Shown one piece after another: positions 30,774 to 38,961 of a DNA stretch of 47,996 nt (positions are counted from its first letter, which is position 1; every line of letters starts with the position of its first letter). The notes below the pieces were generated by a model that was not told the DNA's origin, searched no databases, and saw only the letters and a list, made by a program, of their open reading frames with translations. Source of the stretch: DATBLE01 sp046732255 (GTDB lineage Bacteria > Actinomycetota > Thermoleophilia > Gaiellales > Gaiellaceae); assembly GCA_046732255.1 (NCBI GenBank), contig JBKPMR010000002.1:1-47996 (forward strand). Direction: 5' to 3'. A program made the position numbers and the translations under genes.

Positions 30774-31929
30774 CGCAGTGATCATCGACGCCGTCCGCAG
30801 CCCGATCGGGAAGCGGAACGGGACCCTCGCCTCGGTGCGCGCGGACGAGCTCGCGGCGCAGGTTCTCAACCGCCTGGTCGAGCGGATAGACGTCGACCCG
30901 GCGGTGATCGAGGACATCCAGATGGGCTGCGTCTCGCAGGTCGGAGAGCAGGCGCTGAACGTCGGCCGCGTCGCCTCCCTGATCGCCGGCTGGCCGGAGA
31001 CGGTGTGCGCCACCACGGTCGACCGCCAGTGCGGCTCGTCGATGCAGGCGGCGATGAACGCGGCCTCGGCGATCCAGGCCGGCCACCTCGACCTGGTCGT
31101 CGCCGCGGGGGTCGAGAACATGTCTCGCGTCCCGATGGGATCGAACCTCGGCGAGGCAGGCTGGGCCGGCCTCTCCGAGAAGCTGTTCGAGAAGTGGCAG
31201 ATCGTTCCCCAGGGGATCTCGGCCGAGGTGATCGCCGAGGAGTGGGGGTTGAGCCGCGAGGCGCTCGACGGGTACTCGTACGAGTCGCACATGCGTGCGG
31301 TGCGGGCGATCGACGAGGGTCGCTTCGAGAGCGAGATCGTCCCGATCGAGGTCTCCAACCCGCACACCGGCGTCCTGTTCGCGGTCGACGAGACGCCGCG
31401 GCGCGACACGTCGCTGGAGAAGATGGCCGCGCTCGCGCCGGCGTTCAGGGAGGACGGGGTGGTGACCGCGGGCAACTCGAGCCAGATCGTCGACGGGTGC
31501 GCGGCGATGCTGGTCGCGAGCGAGGAGCAGGCATCGGCACTCGGCCTCGAGCCGCGGGCGCGGTTCGTCTCCTTCGGGCTGGCGGGCGTCGATCCCTACC
31601 GGATGCTGCACGGCAACCCGGAAGCGTGCGACCGCGCGCTCGTGCATGCCGGCCTGTCCTGGGACGACATGGCCGTAATCGAGGTCAACGAGGCGTTCGC
31701 CTCGGTCGTGCTCCAGTTCGTGAAGGACACCGGGCTCGGCGACCGGATGGAGGACGTGAACCCGAACGGCGGCGGCATCTCGCTCGGCCACCCGCTCGGC
31801 GCCACCGGCGCGAGGATCACTGCGACGCTGCTCAACGAGCTCGACCGGCGCGAGGCGCGCTACGGGATCGCGACGATGTGCATCGGCCAGGGCCAGGCGA
31901 TCGCCGCGGTGATCGAGCGCCTCCGCTGA
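30766..31929 (+). CDS. Thiolase (acetyl-CoA C-acyltransferase)
   Basis: Protein of 387 residues, degradative/biosynthetic thiolase. The catalytic triad is intact: nucleophile Cys89 in TVDRQCGSSMQA, His342 in SLGHPLGATGAR and Cys372 in MCIGQGQA; NEAFAS is also present. It cleaves 3-ketoacyl-CoA or condenses acetyl-CoA in fatty acid metabolism. No beta-oxidation partner is adjacent, though an acyl-CoA thioesterase and an aldehyde dehydrogenase lie in the window. Its TGA overlaps a CTG that appears to start the next gene. Confidence 0.95.
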   Translation: MRDAVIIDAVRSPIGKRNGTLASVRADELAAQVLNRLVERIDVDPAVIEDIQMGCVSQVGEQALNVGRVASLIAGWPETVCATTVDRQCGSSMQAAMNAASAIQAGHLDLVVAAGVENMSRVPMGSNLGEAGWAGLSEKLFEKWQIVPQGISAEVIAEEWGLSREALDGYSYESHMRAVRAIDEGRFESEIVPIEVSNPHTGVLFAVDETPRRDTSLEKMAALAPAFREDGVVTAGNSSQIVDGCAAMLVASEEQASALGLEPRARFVSFGLAGVDPYRMLHGNPEACDRALVHAGLSWDDMAVIEVNEAFASVVLQFVKDTGLGDRMEDVNPNGGGISLGHPLGATGARITATLLNELDRREARYGIATMCIGQGQAIAAVIERLR

Positions 31930-32309
31930 CGCGCTGGCTCCTCGTCCGCGGCCGCGGTGAGCGTCCGCTCGACCGGCACGTGGACGAGGCCGCGATCGCG
32001 GCGCACGGCTCGTCGCGGCGGCCTTCGCTCGAGCCCGGCGAGCAGGCGATCCTCTATGCCTCGGTCTGGCAGGCGATCTTCGGCGTCGTCGAGGTCGCCG
32101 GCGAGCCGGAACACGACCCGACGAAGTCGCGCTGGGCGTGGCACTTCCCGATCCGCCCATTGGTCGTGATCGACGACCTCGACCGCGCGCCTGCAGTCGA
32201 GGAGGCGCGAATCTTCCCGCAGAGCCTCTGGCGGCACTCGTACATCCGCCTGACAGACGAGCAGTTCGAGCGTGCGCAGGCCCTGATCGAGCGCGCGGCG
32301 GGCTTGTAA
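31926..32309 (+). CDS. EVE/PUA-like small protein, apparent CTG start
   Basis: About 127 residues. TRWLLVRGRGE at the N-terminus, QAILYASVWQAIFGVVEVAG, PEHDPTKSRWAWHFPIRPL and a final helix (TDEQFERAQALIERA) follow the layout of EVE/PUA-like domains, which bind modified bases or RNA; this is a pattern-level call. The conserved first strand would be lost from the only downstream in-frame GTG, and no ATG/GTG/TTG lies nearby upstream. The likely start is therefore a CTG overlapping the thiolase TGA (CTGA). Its TAA is inside the palindrome at 32306-32320. Confidence 0.65.
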   Translation: MTRWLLVRGRGERPLDRHVDEAAIAAHGSSRRPSLEPGEQAILYASVWQAIFGVVEVAGEPEHDPTKSRWAWHFPIRPLVVIDDLDRAPAVEEARIFPQSLWRHSYIRLTDEQFERAQALIERAAGL

Positions 32310-32320
32310 CACTGTGTTAC
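32306..32320. repeat. Operator-like palindrome GTAACAC-T-GTGTTAC, copy 1
   Basis: Perfect 7+1+7 palindrome. A wider block GGGCTTGTAACAC...TTACTTGT is repeated 54 bp downstream. It overlaps the stop codon of the EVE-like gene. Confidence 0.75.
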
Positions 32321-32359
32321 TTGTGCGGCGGCCGCGTTTCCGTGCGGTTTCGAGGGCTT

Positions 32360-32374
32360 GTAACACTGTGTTAC
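32360..32374. repeat. Operator-like palindrome GTAACAC-T-GTGTTAC, copy 2
   Basis: Identical to copy 1, including flanking GGGCTT and TTGT, just before the methyltransferase relic. The two copies may be a TetR-type binding pair or a short duplicated element. Confidence 0.75.
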
Positions 32375-32687
32375 TTGTCCGAGGAGCGGCCACAGGACGT
32401 CGTCGCCCGCGGCTACGACGCCGGGGCCGACGCGTTCGCCGACTGGCAGCGGCAGATCCGGTGGTCGAGGCGGCTCGAGCGGATCGACGATCTGCTCGCG
32501 CTCCTCGGAGCGCGCCCGGACGTGCTCGAGCTCGGGTCGGGAGCAGGCGTCTGCTCCACGCGCGTCCTCGCGGAACGGTCGAACCTGGTGGGAATCGACA
32601 TCTCCGCGGAGAAACGACCTGGAGACGATCCGCGAGCCGGAGGGTGAGGCGACGTTCTTCTGGGTTCTCGCCCGCAAAGCGGGATAG
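32375..32687 (+). pseudogene. SAM-dependent methyltransferase relic with internal deletion
   Basis: The first ~80 codons (from a possible TTG at 32375) encode a good class I methyltransferase N-terminus: DVVARGYDAGADAFADW, then motif I DVLELGSGAGVCSTRVLAE and the acidic end of strand 2 (LVGIDISAE). The frame then runs to a TGA at 32645. In another frame, from about 32618, the sequence reads DLETIREPEGEATFFWVLAR ending at TAG 32687, a typical C-terminus of such methyltransferases. The middle ~100 residues are missing. I infer a deletion of the SAM domain's second half with a frameshift at the join, leaving a non-functional relic. Confidence 0.8.
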
Positions 32688-32710
32688 CAGGTGTCGTCCC
32701 GCCCGCGTCG

Positions 32711-32716
32711 TACTCT
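32711..32716 (+). promoter_or_regulatory. -10 box TACTCT of the CxxC protein gene
   Basis: TACTCT lies 6 nt before the ATG at 32723. Confidence 0.6.
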
Positions 32717-32722
32717 GGGCGC

Positions 32723-32926
32723 ATGGTCATGTGTGCCCTGTGCGCTCGCAGCATGCTGATCGGCGAGGCGTTCGGCCACTGGCGGGCGGACGGAGCAGGG
32801 AGCGAGCAGATCGTCTGCCGCCTGTGCGAAGAGAACGCCGAACGGCTCGGCTGGGCCCGAATCGAGCGGCCGCCCGAGCGCCGGACGACGCTCGGCGGCA
32901 CCTGGCACGCTCGTAAGGTCGCCTAG
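32723..32926 (+). CDS. Small double-CxxC zinc-binding protein (67 aa)
   Basis: Predicted 67 residues with CALCARS near the N-terminus and VCRLCEENAE about 28 residues on, a likely single zinc site; the C-terminus is basic (ERRTTLGGTWHARKVA). The function is unknown; such small zinc-ribbon proteins often bind nucleic acid or act as adaptors. The start is well supported by the TACTCT box. Its TAG overlaps the TAG of the convergent antiporter gene in one CTAG. Confidence 0.75.
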   Translation: MVMCALCARSMLIGEAFGHWRADGAGSEQIVCRLCEENAERLGWARIERPPERRTTLGGTWHARKVA

Positions 32927-34356
32927 CCCTTCGGGCTCCGTTCGCCGAAGAGCTTGCGCAGCGCCTCGACGTCGCCCAGATCGGTGATCACCTGCAGGGT
33001 GTCGCCCGCTTCGAGGACGGTCGAGCCACGTGCCGGCCGTGTTCGGCCGTCGTGCTCGAGCGCGTCGACCCACGTGTGCTCCGCGAGCGGAAGTTCTGCA
33101 AGCGTGCGTCCGATTGCGCGCGATCCCTCGTGTACGCGGAAGCGCGCGACCGAGTGCGGCTCGGCAAGCCACATCGGTACCCCGAGGCGCGGCGCGACGA
33201 ACGGGATCGACGTTCCCTGGACGACAACCGAGGCGAGGACGACGACGAAGACGATCCCGTAGATCCGCTGCGCGTCGCCCACGTCCGCGATCACCGCGAA
33301 CGCGGCCAGGAGGATCGGTACCGCGCCTTTCAGGCCGCCCCAGAGCACGAAGACACGCTCCCCGCGCTTCAGATCCGTGGCCAGTAGGAGCGGGCCGCAG
33401 CCGAGCGGTCGCGCGACCAAGGCGAGGATCAGGGCGAGGAGCAGCCCGTCCAGCCAGACCAAGCGGCCGTCCAGGCTCCCGAGGTCGATCGTTAGCCCCA
33501 GCGCGACAAAGACGACGATCTCTGCCAGAGCCGCCAGCGAGGTGTGGAAGCGTTCGATCTCGCCCTTGTAGGGCGCACGGGCGCCGCCGACCAGCACGCC
33601 GGCGACGAAGACGGCCAGGAAGCCCGAGCCGTGGGCGACGGACGCGGTGCCGTAGATCACACCGGCAGCGGCGAGGGTCCGGATCGGGTGGAGCGCCTCG
33701 CTGGGCAGACGGATCCGCTGGATCAGCGGCAGGAGGACGGCGGCACCCGCGATACCGATCGCCAGGCCGACCGACATCTCGACCGCGAACTCGCGCACGA
33801 CCGTCCAGAAGGTCGCGTGCGCGTGCGTCGCGAAGTCGAGCATGCCGATCATCAACGCGATCCCCACCGGGTCGTTGGCGCCGGACTCGCCCTCGAGGAT
33901 CGTCCCGGTCCGGCCGCCGATCTCCCGCTTCCCGAGGACGGAAAACATCACCGCGGGATCGGTCGGGGCGAGAGCGGCCCCGAGGATTCCGGCGGTCGTC
34001 CAGCCGAACCCAAAGAGCACGTGCGCAGCAACCGCCATCACGCCCGCGGTCGCGAATGTCCCGACGACTCCGAGTGTCACGATCGGCATGGCTGCGGCGC
34101 GGAACCGCGCCCAGCCGACCTGCATGCCGCCGTCGAAGAGGATCGCGATCAGCGCGACGACGGCGATCCGCTCGACGTCCACGGTCGACAGCCGGGAGAG
34201 GCCCGGCCAGATGTCGGACGCCACCGCCGCCGCCGCGAGGAAGAGCGCCGGCGCGGGGATGGGGAAGATCTCCGTCGCCTTGTGCACGCCGACAGCGAGC
34301 GAGAAGGTTCCCGCCACGAGCAGGACGATCAGCCCGAAATCGGTGAGCTCGCCCAC
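32923..34356 (-). CDS. CPA1/NhaP-type cation:proton antiporter with TrkA-C domain
   Basis: Protein of about 477 residues. Roughly 12-13 membrane helices fill the first ~390 residues. LAPTDPAVMFSVLGKR and GESGANDPVGIALMIG are the Asp-containing ion-binding signature (TDP, then ND) of NhaP/CPA1 antiporters. The C-terminal ~80 residues (ARFRVHEGSRAIGRTLAELP, then GDTLQVITDLGDVEALRKLF) form a TrkA-C (RCK_C) regulatory domain. It exchanges Na+ or K+ for H+ to control pH and salt. The chosen GTG start lies just after an imperfect TATCGG box, so the true promoter or start may differ. Confidence 0.9.
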   Translation of the reverse strand: MGELTDFGLIVLLVAGTFSLAVGVHKATEIFPIPAPALFLAAAAVASDIWPGLSRLSTVDVERIAVVALIAILFDGGMQVGWARFRAAAMPIVTLGVVGTFATAGVMAVAAHVLFGFGWTTAGILGAALAPTDPAVMFSVLGKREIGGRTGTILEGESGANDPVGIALMIGMLDFATHAHATFWTVVREFAVEMSVGLAIGIAGAAVLLPLIQRIRLPSEALHPIRTLAAAGVIYGTASVAHGSGFLAVFVAGVLVGGARAPYKGEIERFHTSLAALAEIVVFVALGLTIDLGSLDGRLVWLDGLLLALILALVARPLGCGPLLLATDLKRGERVFVLWGGLKGAVPILLAAFAVIADVGDAQRIYGIVFVVVLASVVVQGTSIPFVAPRLGVPMWLAEPHSVARFRVHEGSRAIGRTLAELPLAEHTWVDALEHDGRTRPARGSTVLEAGDTLQVITDLGDVEALRKLFGERSPKG

Positions 34357-34362
34357 GCCCGA

Positions 34363-34368
34363 TACTCT
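34363..34368 (+). promoter_or_regulatory. -10 box TACTCT of the enolase-superfamily gene
   Basis: TACTCT lies 8 nt before the ATG at 34377. Its TA is also part of an imperfect minus-strand TATCGG. Confidence 0.5.
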
Positions 34369-34376
34369 CGCAGCCC

Positions 34377-35384
34377 ATGAGCACGTATTCCCTCCTTGCA
34401 GACCTCCCCGTCGTCGTCGAGTCCTACGAATTGGAGGGGCTGGAGCAGTCCGTTTCCTCGGACTTCGTCCGGCGGACCACGGTCGTCCACCTGCACGGCG
34501 GGGGCGAGGAGGGCGTGGGGGAGGACGTGATCTACGACGCCGAGGACCAGCTGCGCTTCCAGGCGGCCGGTGCCGTTCTCGACCTCGTCGGCGAGCACAC
34601 GCTGGACTCCCTCTCGGCCCGCTTCGACGGGCTGCCCGACCTTCGCCGCTGGGGCTTCGAGAGCGCCGCACTCGACCTCGCATTGCGGCAGGCGGGGCGG
34701 AGCCTGCACGAAGTCCTCGGCCGCGAGCCGCGCGACGTCACCTTCGTCGTCTCGACGTCGCTGCCGGACGGGAAGGCCGACCGACTGCTCGCCCTTGCCG
34801 GGATCCGCTTCAAGCTCGACCCCGAAGCGAGCTGGAACGAGGCGCTCGTCGATGAGCTGGTCGAGCTCGCTGCGGTCGATGTCGTCGACTTCAAGGAGGC
34901 GTACGACTGGCGCGCCCACGAGCGCACGCCGCCGGCGAGTCTCTACCGGCTCGTGGTCGACGCGCTCCCGGACGCGGTGATCGAGGACCCGGACGTGACC
35001 GATTCCGAGAAGGCGGCGATCCTCGAGCCGCATCGGGACCGGATCAGCTGGGACGCGCCGATCCATTCGGTCGAGGACGTCGACGCGCTCCCGTTCGCGC
35101 CGAAGGTGCTGAACTCCAAGCCGTCGCGGTTCGGGGCGTGTCGCCGGCTCTTCGACTTCTACGATCTGTGCGCCGAGCGGGGAGTCCGGCTCTACGGCGG
35201 CGGGCAGTTCGAGCTCGGGCCCGGCCGCGGTCAGATCCAGTATCTCGCCTCGTTGTTCCACCCGGACGCGCCGAACGACGTCGCCCCGAGCGACTACAAC
35301 CGCGTGCCCGTCCCGCCAGGCTTGCCCCGTAGCCCGCTCCGGGCGACGCCGGCCGACGCGGGCTTTGGCTGGTTGCACAGCTAG
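34377..35384 (+). CDS. Enolase-superfamily protein (MLE/OSBS-like, divergent)
   Basis: Protein of 335 residues. The capping-domain helix FESAALDLALRQAGRSLHEV and a barrel with ordered candidate catalytic residues identify it: IRFKLDPE (Lys), VDFKEAYDW (Asp), AVIEDPDV (Glu-Asp), ISWDAPIHS (Asp) and VLNSKPSRFGA (Lys). This K-D-E-D-K order is the enolase-superfamily pattern of muconate cycloisomerase/o-succinylbenzoate synthase and dipeptide epimerase relatives. The substrate is unknown, and it has diverged well beyond the standard subgroups. The C-terminal ~25 residues (Pro/Arg-rich) look appended. Confidence 0.75.
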   Translation: MSTYSLLADLPVVVESYELEGLEQSVSSDFVRRTTVVHLHGGGEEGVGEDVIYDAEDQLRFQAAGAVLDLVGEHTLDSLSARFDGLPDLRRWGFESAALDLALRQAGRSLHEVLGREPRDVTFVVSTSLPDGKADRLLALAGIRFKLDPEASWNEALVDELVELAAVDVVDFKEAYDWRAHERTPPASLYRLVVDALPDAVIEDPDVTDSEKAAILEPHRDRISWDAPIHSVEDVDALPFAPKVLNSKPSRFGACRRLFDFYDLCAERGVRLYGGGQFELGPGRGQIQYLASLFHPDAPNDVAPSDYNRVPVPPGLPRSPLRATPADAGFGWLHS

Positions 35385-35413
35385 CCCCAACGCACTTACG
35401 CTTACCAGCCTCG

Positions 35414-36595
35414 GTGCCCAGGTACATCCACCCGCGCGTGGACCAGAACGAACGGTTCCGGGAACGGCGGCGTCAGGCATTGGTCAGGCGGCGGCGCAGG
35501 CGACTCGCCGTCGCGACCGTCCTGCTCGCGCTCGGAGCCGGCATCGGTCTCGGCGCGACCCAGATGGGCGGCGGCCACCGGGCGGCCACGACCGCGGCGG
35601 GGCCGCCGATCGTCGTCGACAAGCCGCCCGCTCCGCGGTCGTACCCCCGCGAGGTGCGTGGTGTCCACGTGACTGCGCCGCTCGCGGGCCTGCCCGGCAA
35701 GCTCGAGGACTACACCGCCCTCACCGCCTACGGCGTGAACACGATCGAGGTCGACGTCAAGGACGAGAACGGTCAGGTCGGCTTCGTGTCGTCCGAGCTG
35801 CCTGCGCTCGCACGGGACATCGGGGCCGCCCGCCCCTACTACGACGTCGAATCGGTCGTCCAGCGCGTCCACGCCGCCGGCATGTACCTGATCGGACGAG
35901 TGGTCGTCTTCGAGGACCCCGTGCTTTCCGCCTCGCGACCGGCCCTCGCCGTGCTCCGGCCCGACGGCTCCCGCTGGCTGAACAACGCCGGGCTCGGCTG
36001 GGCCAACCCGTACGACCGGCGGGTCTGGCGGTACGCGGTCGGGATCGGCGCCGCCGCGGCCAAGGCCGGCTTCGACGAGATCCAGTTCGACTACGTCCGC
36101 TTTCCGAGCGACGGCGACGTCTCGCAGATCGTCTACGCGCACCGGCGGGCCGAGCCGAAAGGAACGACGATCGCCTCGTTCCTGCAGTACGCGTCGTCCG
36201 TGCTGCGCCCGCTCGGCGTCCGGGTCTCGGCCGACCTCTTCGGCCTGGCCGCGACTCACGATCTCGGCATCGGGCAGGTGCCGAAGCGGGTCGCCGGCTA
36301 CCTCGATGCGATCTACCCGATGGTCTACCCCTCGCATTTCTCGCCGGGCGAGTACGGCATCCCGGACCCGGATGCCTACCCCGGCAGGATGGTCGCTCAT
36401 GCCCTGTTCGACTTCCGGCGGCAGGTGAAGGGGAAGGCGCTGCTGATCCCCTGGCTCCAGGACTTCTCGCTCGGGCATCCGTACGGCCTGATCGAGGTGA
36501 CCGACCAGATCGCGGCCACCCGGCGACAGCACGCGCGCGGCTACATGCTCTGGAATCCCGAGGGCGTGTACACGCGCGACGCGCTCGGCGGCTAG
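35414..36595 (+). CDS. Membrane-anchored putative glycoside hydrolase (DUF4015-type TIM barrel)
   Basis: Protein of 393 residues. A very basic N-terminus (RRRQALVRRRRRR) and one membrane helix (LAVATVLLALGAGIGLGATQ) precede an extracytoplasmic TIM barrel. VRGVHVTAPLAG, VNTIEVDVKDENGQVGF, AGMYLIGRVVVFEDP, GFDEIQFDYVRFPSDG and the closing GYMLWNPEGVY are typical of the DUF4015 putative glycoside hydrolase family; Asp/Glu in FDEIQFDYVRFP are probable catalytic residues. The substrate is likely a cell-surface polysaccharide. The GTG start has a TACGCT box 11 nt upstream. It begins a run of three exported cell-wall-type enzymes. Confidence 0.82.
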   Translation: MPRYIHPRVDQNERFRERRRQALVRRRRRRLAVATVLLALGAGIGLGATQMGGGHRAATTAAGPPIVVDKPPAPRSYPREVRGVHVTAPLAGLPGKLEDYTALTAYGVNTIEVDVKDENGQVGFVSSELPALARDIGAARPYYDVESVVQRVHAAGMYLIGRVVVFEDPVLSASRPALAVLRPDGSRWLNNAGLGWANPYDRRVWRYAVGIGAAAAKAGFDEIQFDYVRFPSDGDVSQIVYAHRRAEPKGTTIASFLQYASSVLRPLGVRVSADLFGLAATHDLGIGQVPKRVAGYLDAIYPMVYPSHFSPGEYGIPDPDAYPGRMVAHALFDFRRQVKGKALLIPWLQDFSLGHPYGLIEVTDQIAATRRQHARGYMLWNPEGVYTRDALGG

Positions 36596-36602
36596 GCACT
36601 GA

Positions 36603-37697
36603 GTGCTGGCAAGCGCCGCGCCGCCTCTGCCGCCGGTCCCGCTGGTGCTCGCCGCCCCGGCGGAGCGAGAGGTGTCGTTCGGCCGGATCGCCGGGCGCCT
36701 CCCGCGCGGTAACTGGGCGGTCGTCGTGCGCGCGGACGGCCGCTCGCTCGCCGTTCGGCGCGTCACCGGCGGCAGCTTCGACTTCCATGTCGCCTTGCCT
36801 CGGCGGGATGCGACCGTCCGTGTCTCGGCCTACGCCGCCGGGCACCGGACCGAACGGGCGACCGTCTCGCACGTGTTCGGCCTCCCGCGGTCGGCCGAGC
36901 CGCGTGCGGTGCGAGGCTCGCAGGACCTGCGTCTGTCCCGGAGCGTGCGAACCCTCGCGCGGTCGTTCCCCGGCACGAGCGGGCTGTACGTGGAGGACCT
37001 GGTCAGCGGACGGGGCGGCGCCTGGAACGCGCGGGCACGGTTCCCGGCCGCGTCGACGCTCAAAGTGGCGATTGCGCTCGAGGCGCTCCGCCGGCACGCA
37101 GGCAAGCCCGAGCCGGGCTCCTACCTCGACTCGCTCCTCCGGCGGATGCTGATCGACTCCGACAACGACGCCGCCAACGAGACCGAGTCGACCTTCGGCG
37201 GCGGCACCCGAGTCGACGACCTCCTCCACGGCCTCGGGATCGGCGACACCTGGATGGGCGGCGGCTACCTGCACGGCACGCCTGTCCTCCCGCCGATCCC
37301 GGTGCGGGTCGAGAGCCAGCCGTCCTTCCCCTGCTGCAAGTACACGACCGCGTTCGACCTGGCGCGACTCTTCGCCTACCTGCACCTCGCCGCCGGCGGC
37401 CGCGGCCCGCTGATCGCCCGGTACGGCGCCGCGTTCACGCCGTCGGACGCGCGCTACCTGCTCTACCTCCTCGTGCACGTAGGCGACCGCGGCAAGCTCG
37501 GCCGCTTCCTGGGCGGCGGGCCGTATGCGCTCATGCACAAGGCGGGCTGGATCTCGTACGCCCGCCACGACGCCGGCCTGGTCTACTGGCCCGGTGGGGT
37601 GTTCGTGGCCGCCGTCATGACGTACGGGAACGGCGTCGGCACGGCGTCGGACGTCCTCGCCGGTAAGGCTGCGAGGCTCGCTCTTGCCACCGCGTAG
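36603..37697 (+). CDS. Serine hydrolase of the class A beta-lactamase/PBP fold
   Basis: Protein of 364 residues with an N-terminal hydrophobic signal-like region (LPPVPLVLAAPAE), a beta-rich domain (~25-100), then a beta-lactamase-like domain: SxxK as ASTLKVAIALEA, SDN as IDSDNDAANE, and KAG replacing KTG as MHKAGW. The intact Ser-Lys and SDN motifs predict an acyl-serine enzyme, either a beta-lactamase-like hydrolase or a peptidoglycan D,D-peptidase relative; resistance activity should not be assumed. The gene begins 8 nt after the previous stop and is probably co-transcribed. Confidence 0.82.
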   Translation: MLASAAPPLPPVPLVLAAPAEREVSFGRIAGRLPRGNWAVVVRADGRSLAVRRVTGGSFDFHVALPRRDATVRVSAYAAGHRTERATVSHVFGLPRSAEPRAVRGSQDLRLSRSVRTLARSFPGTSGLYVEDLVSGRGGAWNARARFPAASTLKVAIALEALRRHAGKPEPGSYLDSLLRRMLIDSDNDAANETESTFGGGTRVDDLLHGLGIGDTWMGGGYLHGTPVLPPIPVRVESQPSFPCCKYTTAFDLARLFAYLHLAAGGRGPLIARYGAAFTPSDARYLLYLLVHVGDRGKLGRFLGGGPYALMHKAGWISYARHDAGLVYWPGGVFVAAVMTYGNGVGTASDVLAGKAARLALATA

Positions 37698-37698
37698 C

Positions 37699-37704
37699 TA
37701 GCCT
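37699..37704 (+). promoter_or_regulatory. -10 box TAGCCT before the amidase gene
   Basis: TAGCCT lies 8 nt before the GTG at 37713. Confidence 0.42.
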
Positions 37705-37712
37705 GGTTCGCC

Positions 37713-38384
37713 GTGAAGGCGCTCCTCGTCGCTGTCGCGCTGATCGCCGCCGCGTCGCCGCCGAAGCCGGCGATCGTGTGGAAGCCGATCCCCTTCGGGG
37801 CTCAGCGGAAGGCGGAGACGGCCGCGTACGCGAAGCGCCACTACGGGTCGAGCACCTGGCGCCTGACCGATCCGCACGTGATCGTCGAGCACTACACGGC
37901 CTCGGAGAGCTTCTCGTCCGCCTACTCGACCTTCTCCGCGGACACGCCGGACGGCGAGCTGCACGAGCGCCCCGGCGTCTGCGCCCACTACGTGATCGAC
38001 AAGGACGGGACGATCTACCAGCTCGTCTCGCCGACGGTCAGGTGCCGCCACACCGTGGGCCTGAACTACACGGCGATCGGGATCGAGCACGTCGGGACGA
38101 GCGACGCCGAGATCCTCCGCAACCCGCGGCAGCTGAACGCGTCGCTCCGGCTGACGGCCTGGTTGATGGGCCGCTACGGGATCCAGCTCCGGAACGTGAT
38201 CGGACACAACGAGAGCCTGACGAGCCCGTACCACAAGGAGCTCTACGCCCCGTGGCGCTGCCAGACCCACGGCGACTGGACGCGGGCCGACATGGACGTC
38301 TACCGCCGGCGCCTCACCGCTCTTCTACGGCACTACTCGGTTCCGCTCGGGCCGCCGCCACGCCGTGTCGATCCGCACTGCTGA
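37713..38384 (+). CDS. Secreted N-acetylmuramoyl-L-alanine amidase (Amidase_2)
   Basis: Protein of 223 residues with a signal peptide (KALLVAVALIAAASP). The amidase_2/PGRP fold is indicated by VIVEHYTASES (first zinc His), CAHYVIDKDGTIYQLV, RCRHTVGLNYTAIGIEHVG (second His and catalytic Glu region), VIGHNES and PWRCQTHGDWTRADM. It cleaves the amide bond between muramic acid and the stem peptide. Three Cys residues may form disulfides outside the cell. It follows two other exported enzymes on the same strand, suggesting a cell-wall remodelling cluster. Confidence 0.88.
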   Translation: MKALLVAVALIAAASPPKPAIVWKPIPFGAQRKAETAAYAKRHYGSSTWRLTDPHVIVEHYTASESFSSAYSTFSADTPDGELHERPGVCAHYVIDKDGTIYQLVSPTVRCRHTVGLNYTAIGIEHVGTSDAEILRNPRQLNASLRLTAWLMGRYGIQLRNVIGHNESLTSPYHKELYAPWRCQTHGDWTRADMDVYRRRLTALLRHYSVPLGPPPRRVDPHC

Positions 38385-38423
38385 CGGGCGTTTCCTGCTC
38401 TTACACTTTTCTTACATCTCGAT

Positions 38424-38429
38424 TAGACC
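38424..38429 (+). promoter_or_regulatory. Possible promoter of the exported protein-RR-HK operon
   Basis: TAGACC lies 7 nt before ATG 38437. TTACAC (38401-38406) lies 17 nt upstream and could be the -35 box, in a locally AT-rich segment. Confidence 0.5.
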
Positions 38430-38436
38430 GATCACA

Positions 38437-38961
38437 ATGCCGATGGCGATACTGATGCAAGCGATGCGTCGCGCACTTTTGCTTGCTCTCGTGGTCCCGC
38501 TCCTGCTGCCGGTGGCAGCGTGGGCGACCGGCAGGGTGCCCGGGGACGGGACGCTGGTGGTCGACAACGGCAACGGCGTCGTCTCGGTGCGCGCGCGCGG
38601 CGGGATTCTCGGGCGGTTCGTCACCGGCAACATGGTCATCTCCGACCTCGACCTGACCGACGGGAAGGTGCCGGTCGTCTACGGCGCCGAATCCATCCAA
38701 CCACTCGGCGGCGGCCGGACCCGGTACAGCGGCGACGACGTCCGCTTCCGGATGATCGGCGGCCTCTTCCGGGTCCAGATCAACGCTATCGGCGTCGACG
38801 TCAGCGCCGTCGGCCGCGGGACCGTGACCCTCGACGCCACCGGGTTCACGGACTTCCCGGGACGCTACTCCGTCAACGGCGGCCCCTTCCAGCCGCTCCC
38901 CGGCCACGCGATCACGTTCGCGCTCGGGCAGGCGCCGCCCAGCCCGCCGAGCGTGAAGTGA
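38437..38961 (+). CDS. Exported beta-rich protein of unknown function
   Basis: About 174 residues from ATG 38437; ATGs at 38443, 38455 and 38464 are also possible. A clear signal peptide (RRALLLALVVPLLLPVAAWA) is followed by a Gly/Val-rich beta protein (DGTLVVDNGNGVVSVRARGG, VTLDATGFTDFPGRYSVNGG). No catalytic motif or named family is seen. The TGA overlaps the GTG of the response regulator, so this protein is co-expressed with the two-component system and could be its sensor partner or target. Confidence 0.72.
   Translation: MPMAILMQAMRRALLLALVVPLLLPVAAWATGRVPGDGTLVVDNGNGVVSVRARGGILGRFVTGNMVISDLDLTDGKVPVVYGAESIQPLGGGRTRYSGDDVRFRMIGGLFRVQINAIGVDVSAVGRGTVTLDATGFTDFPGRYSVNGGPFQPLPGHAITFALGQAPPSPPSVK

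Noticed and set aside
36603..37697. Calling the serine hydrolase an antibiotic-resistance beta-lactamase
   Set aside because: The fold motifs are present, but KAG replaces KTG, an extra N-terminal domain exists and the context is cell-wall enzymes; resistance is not supported.
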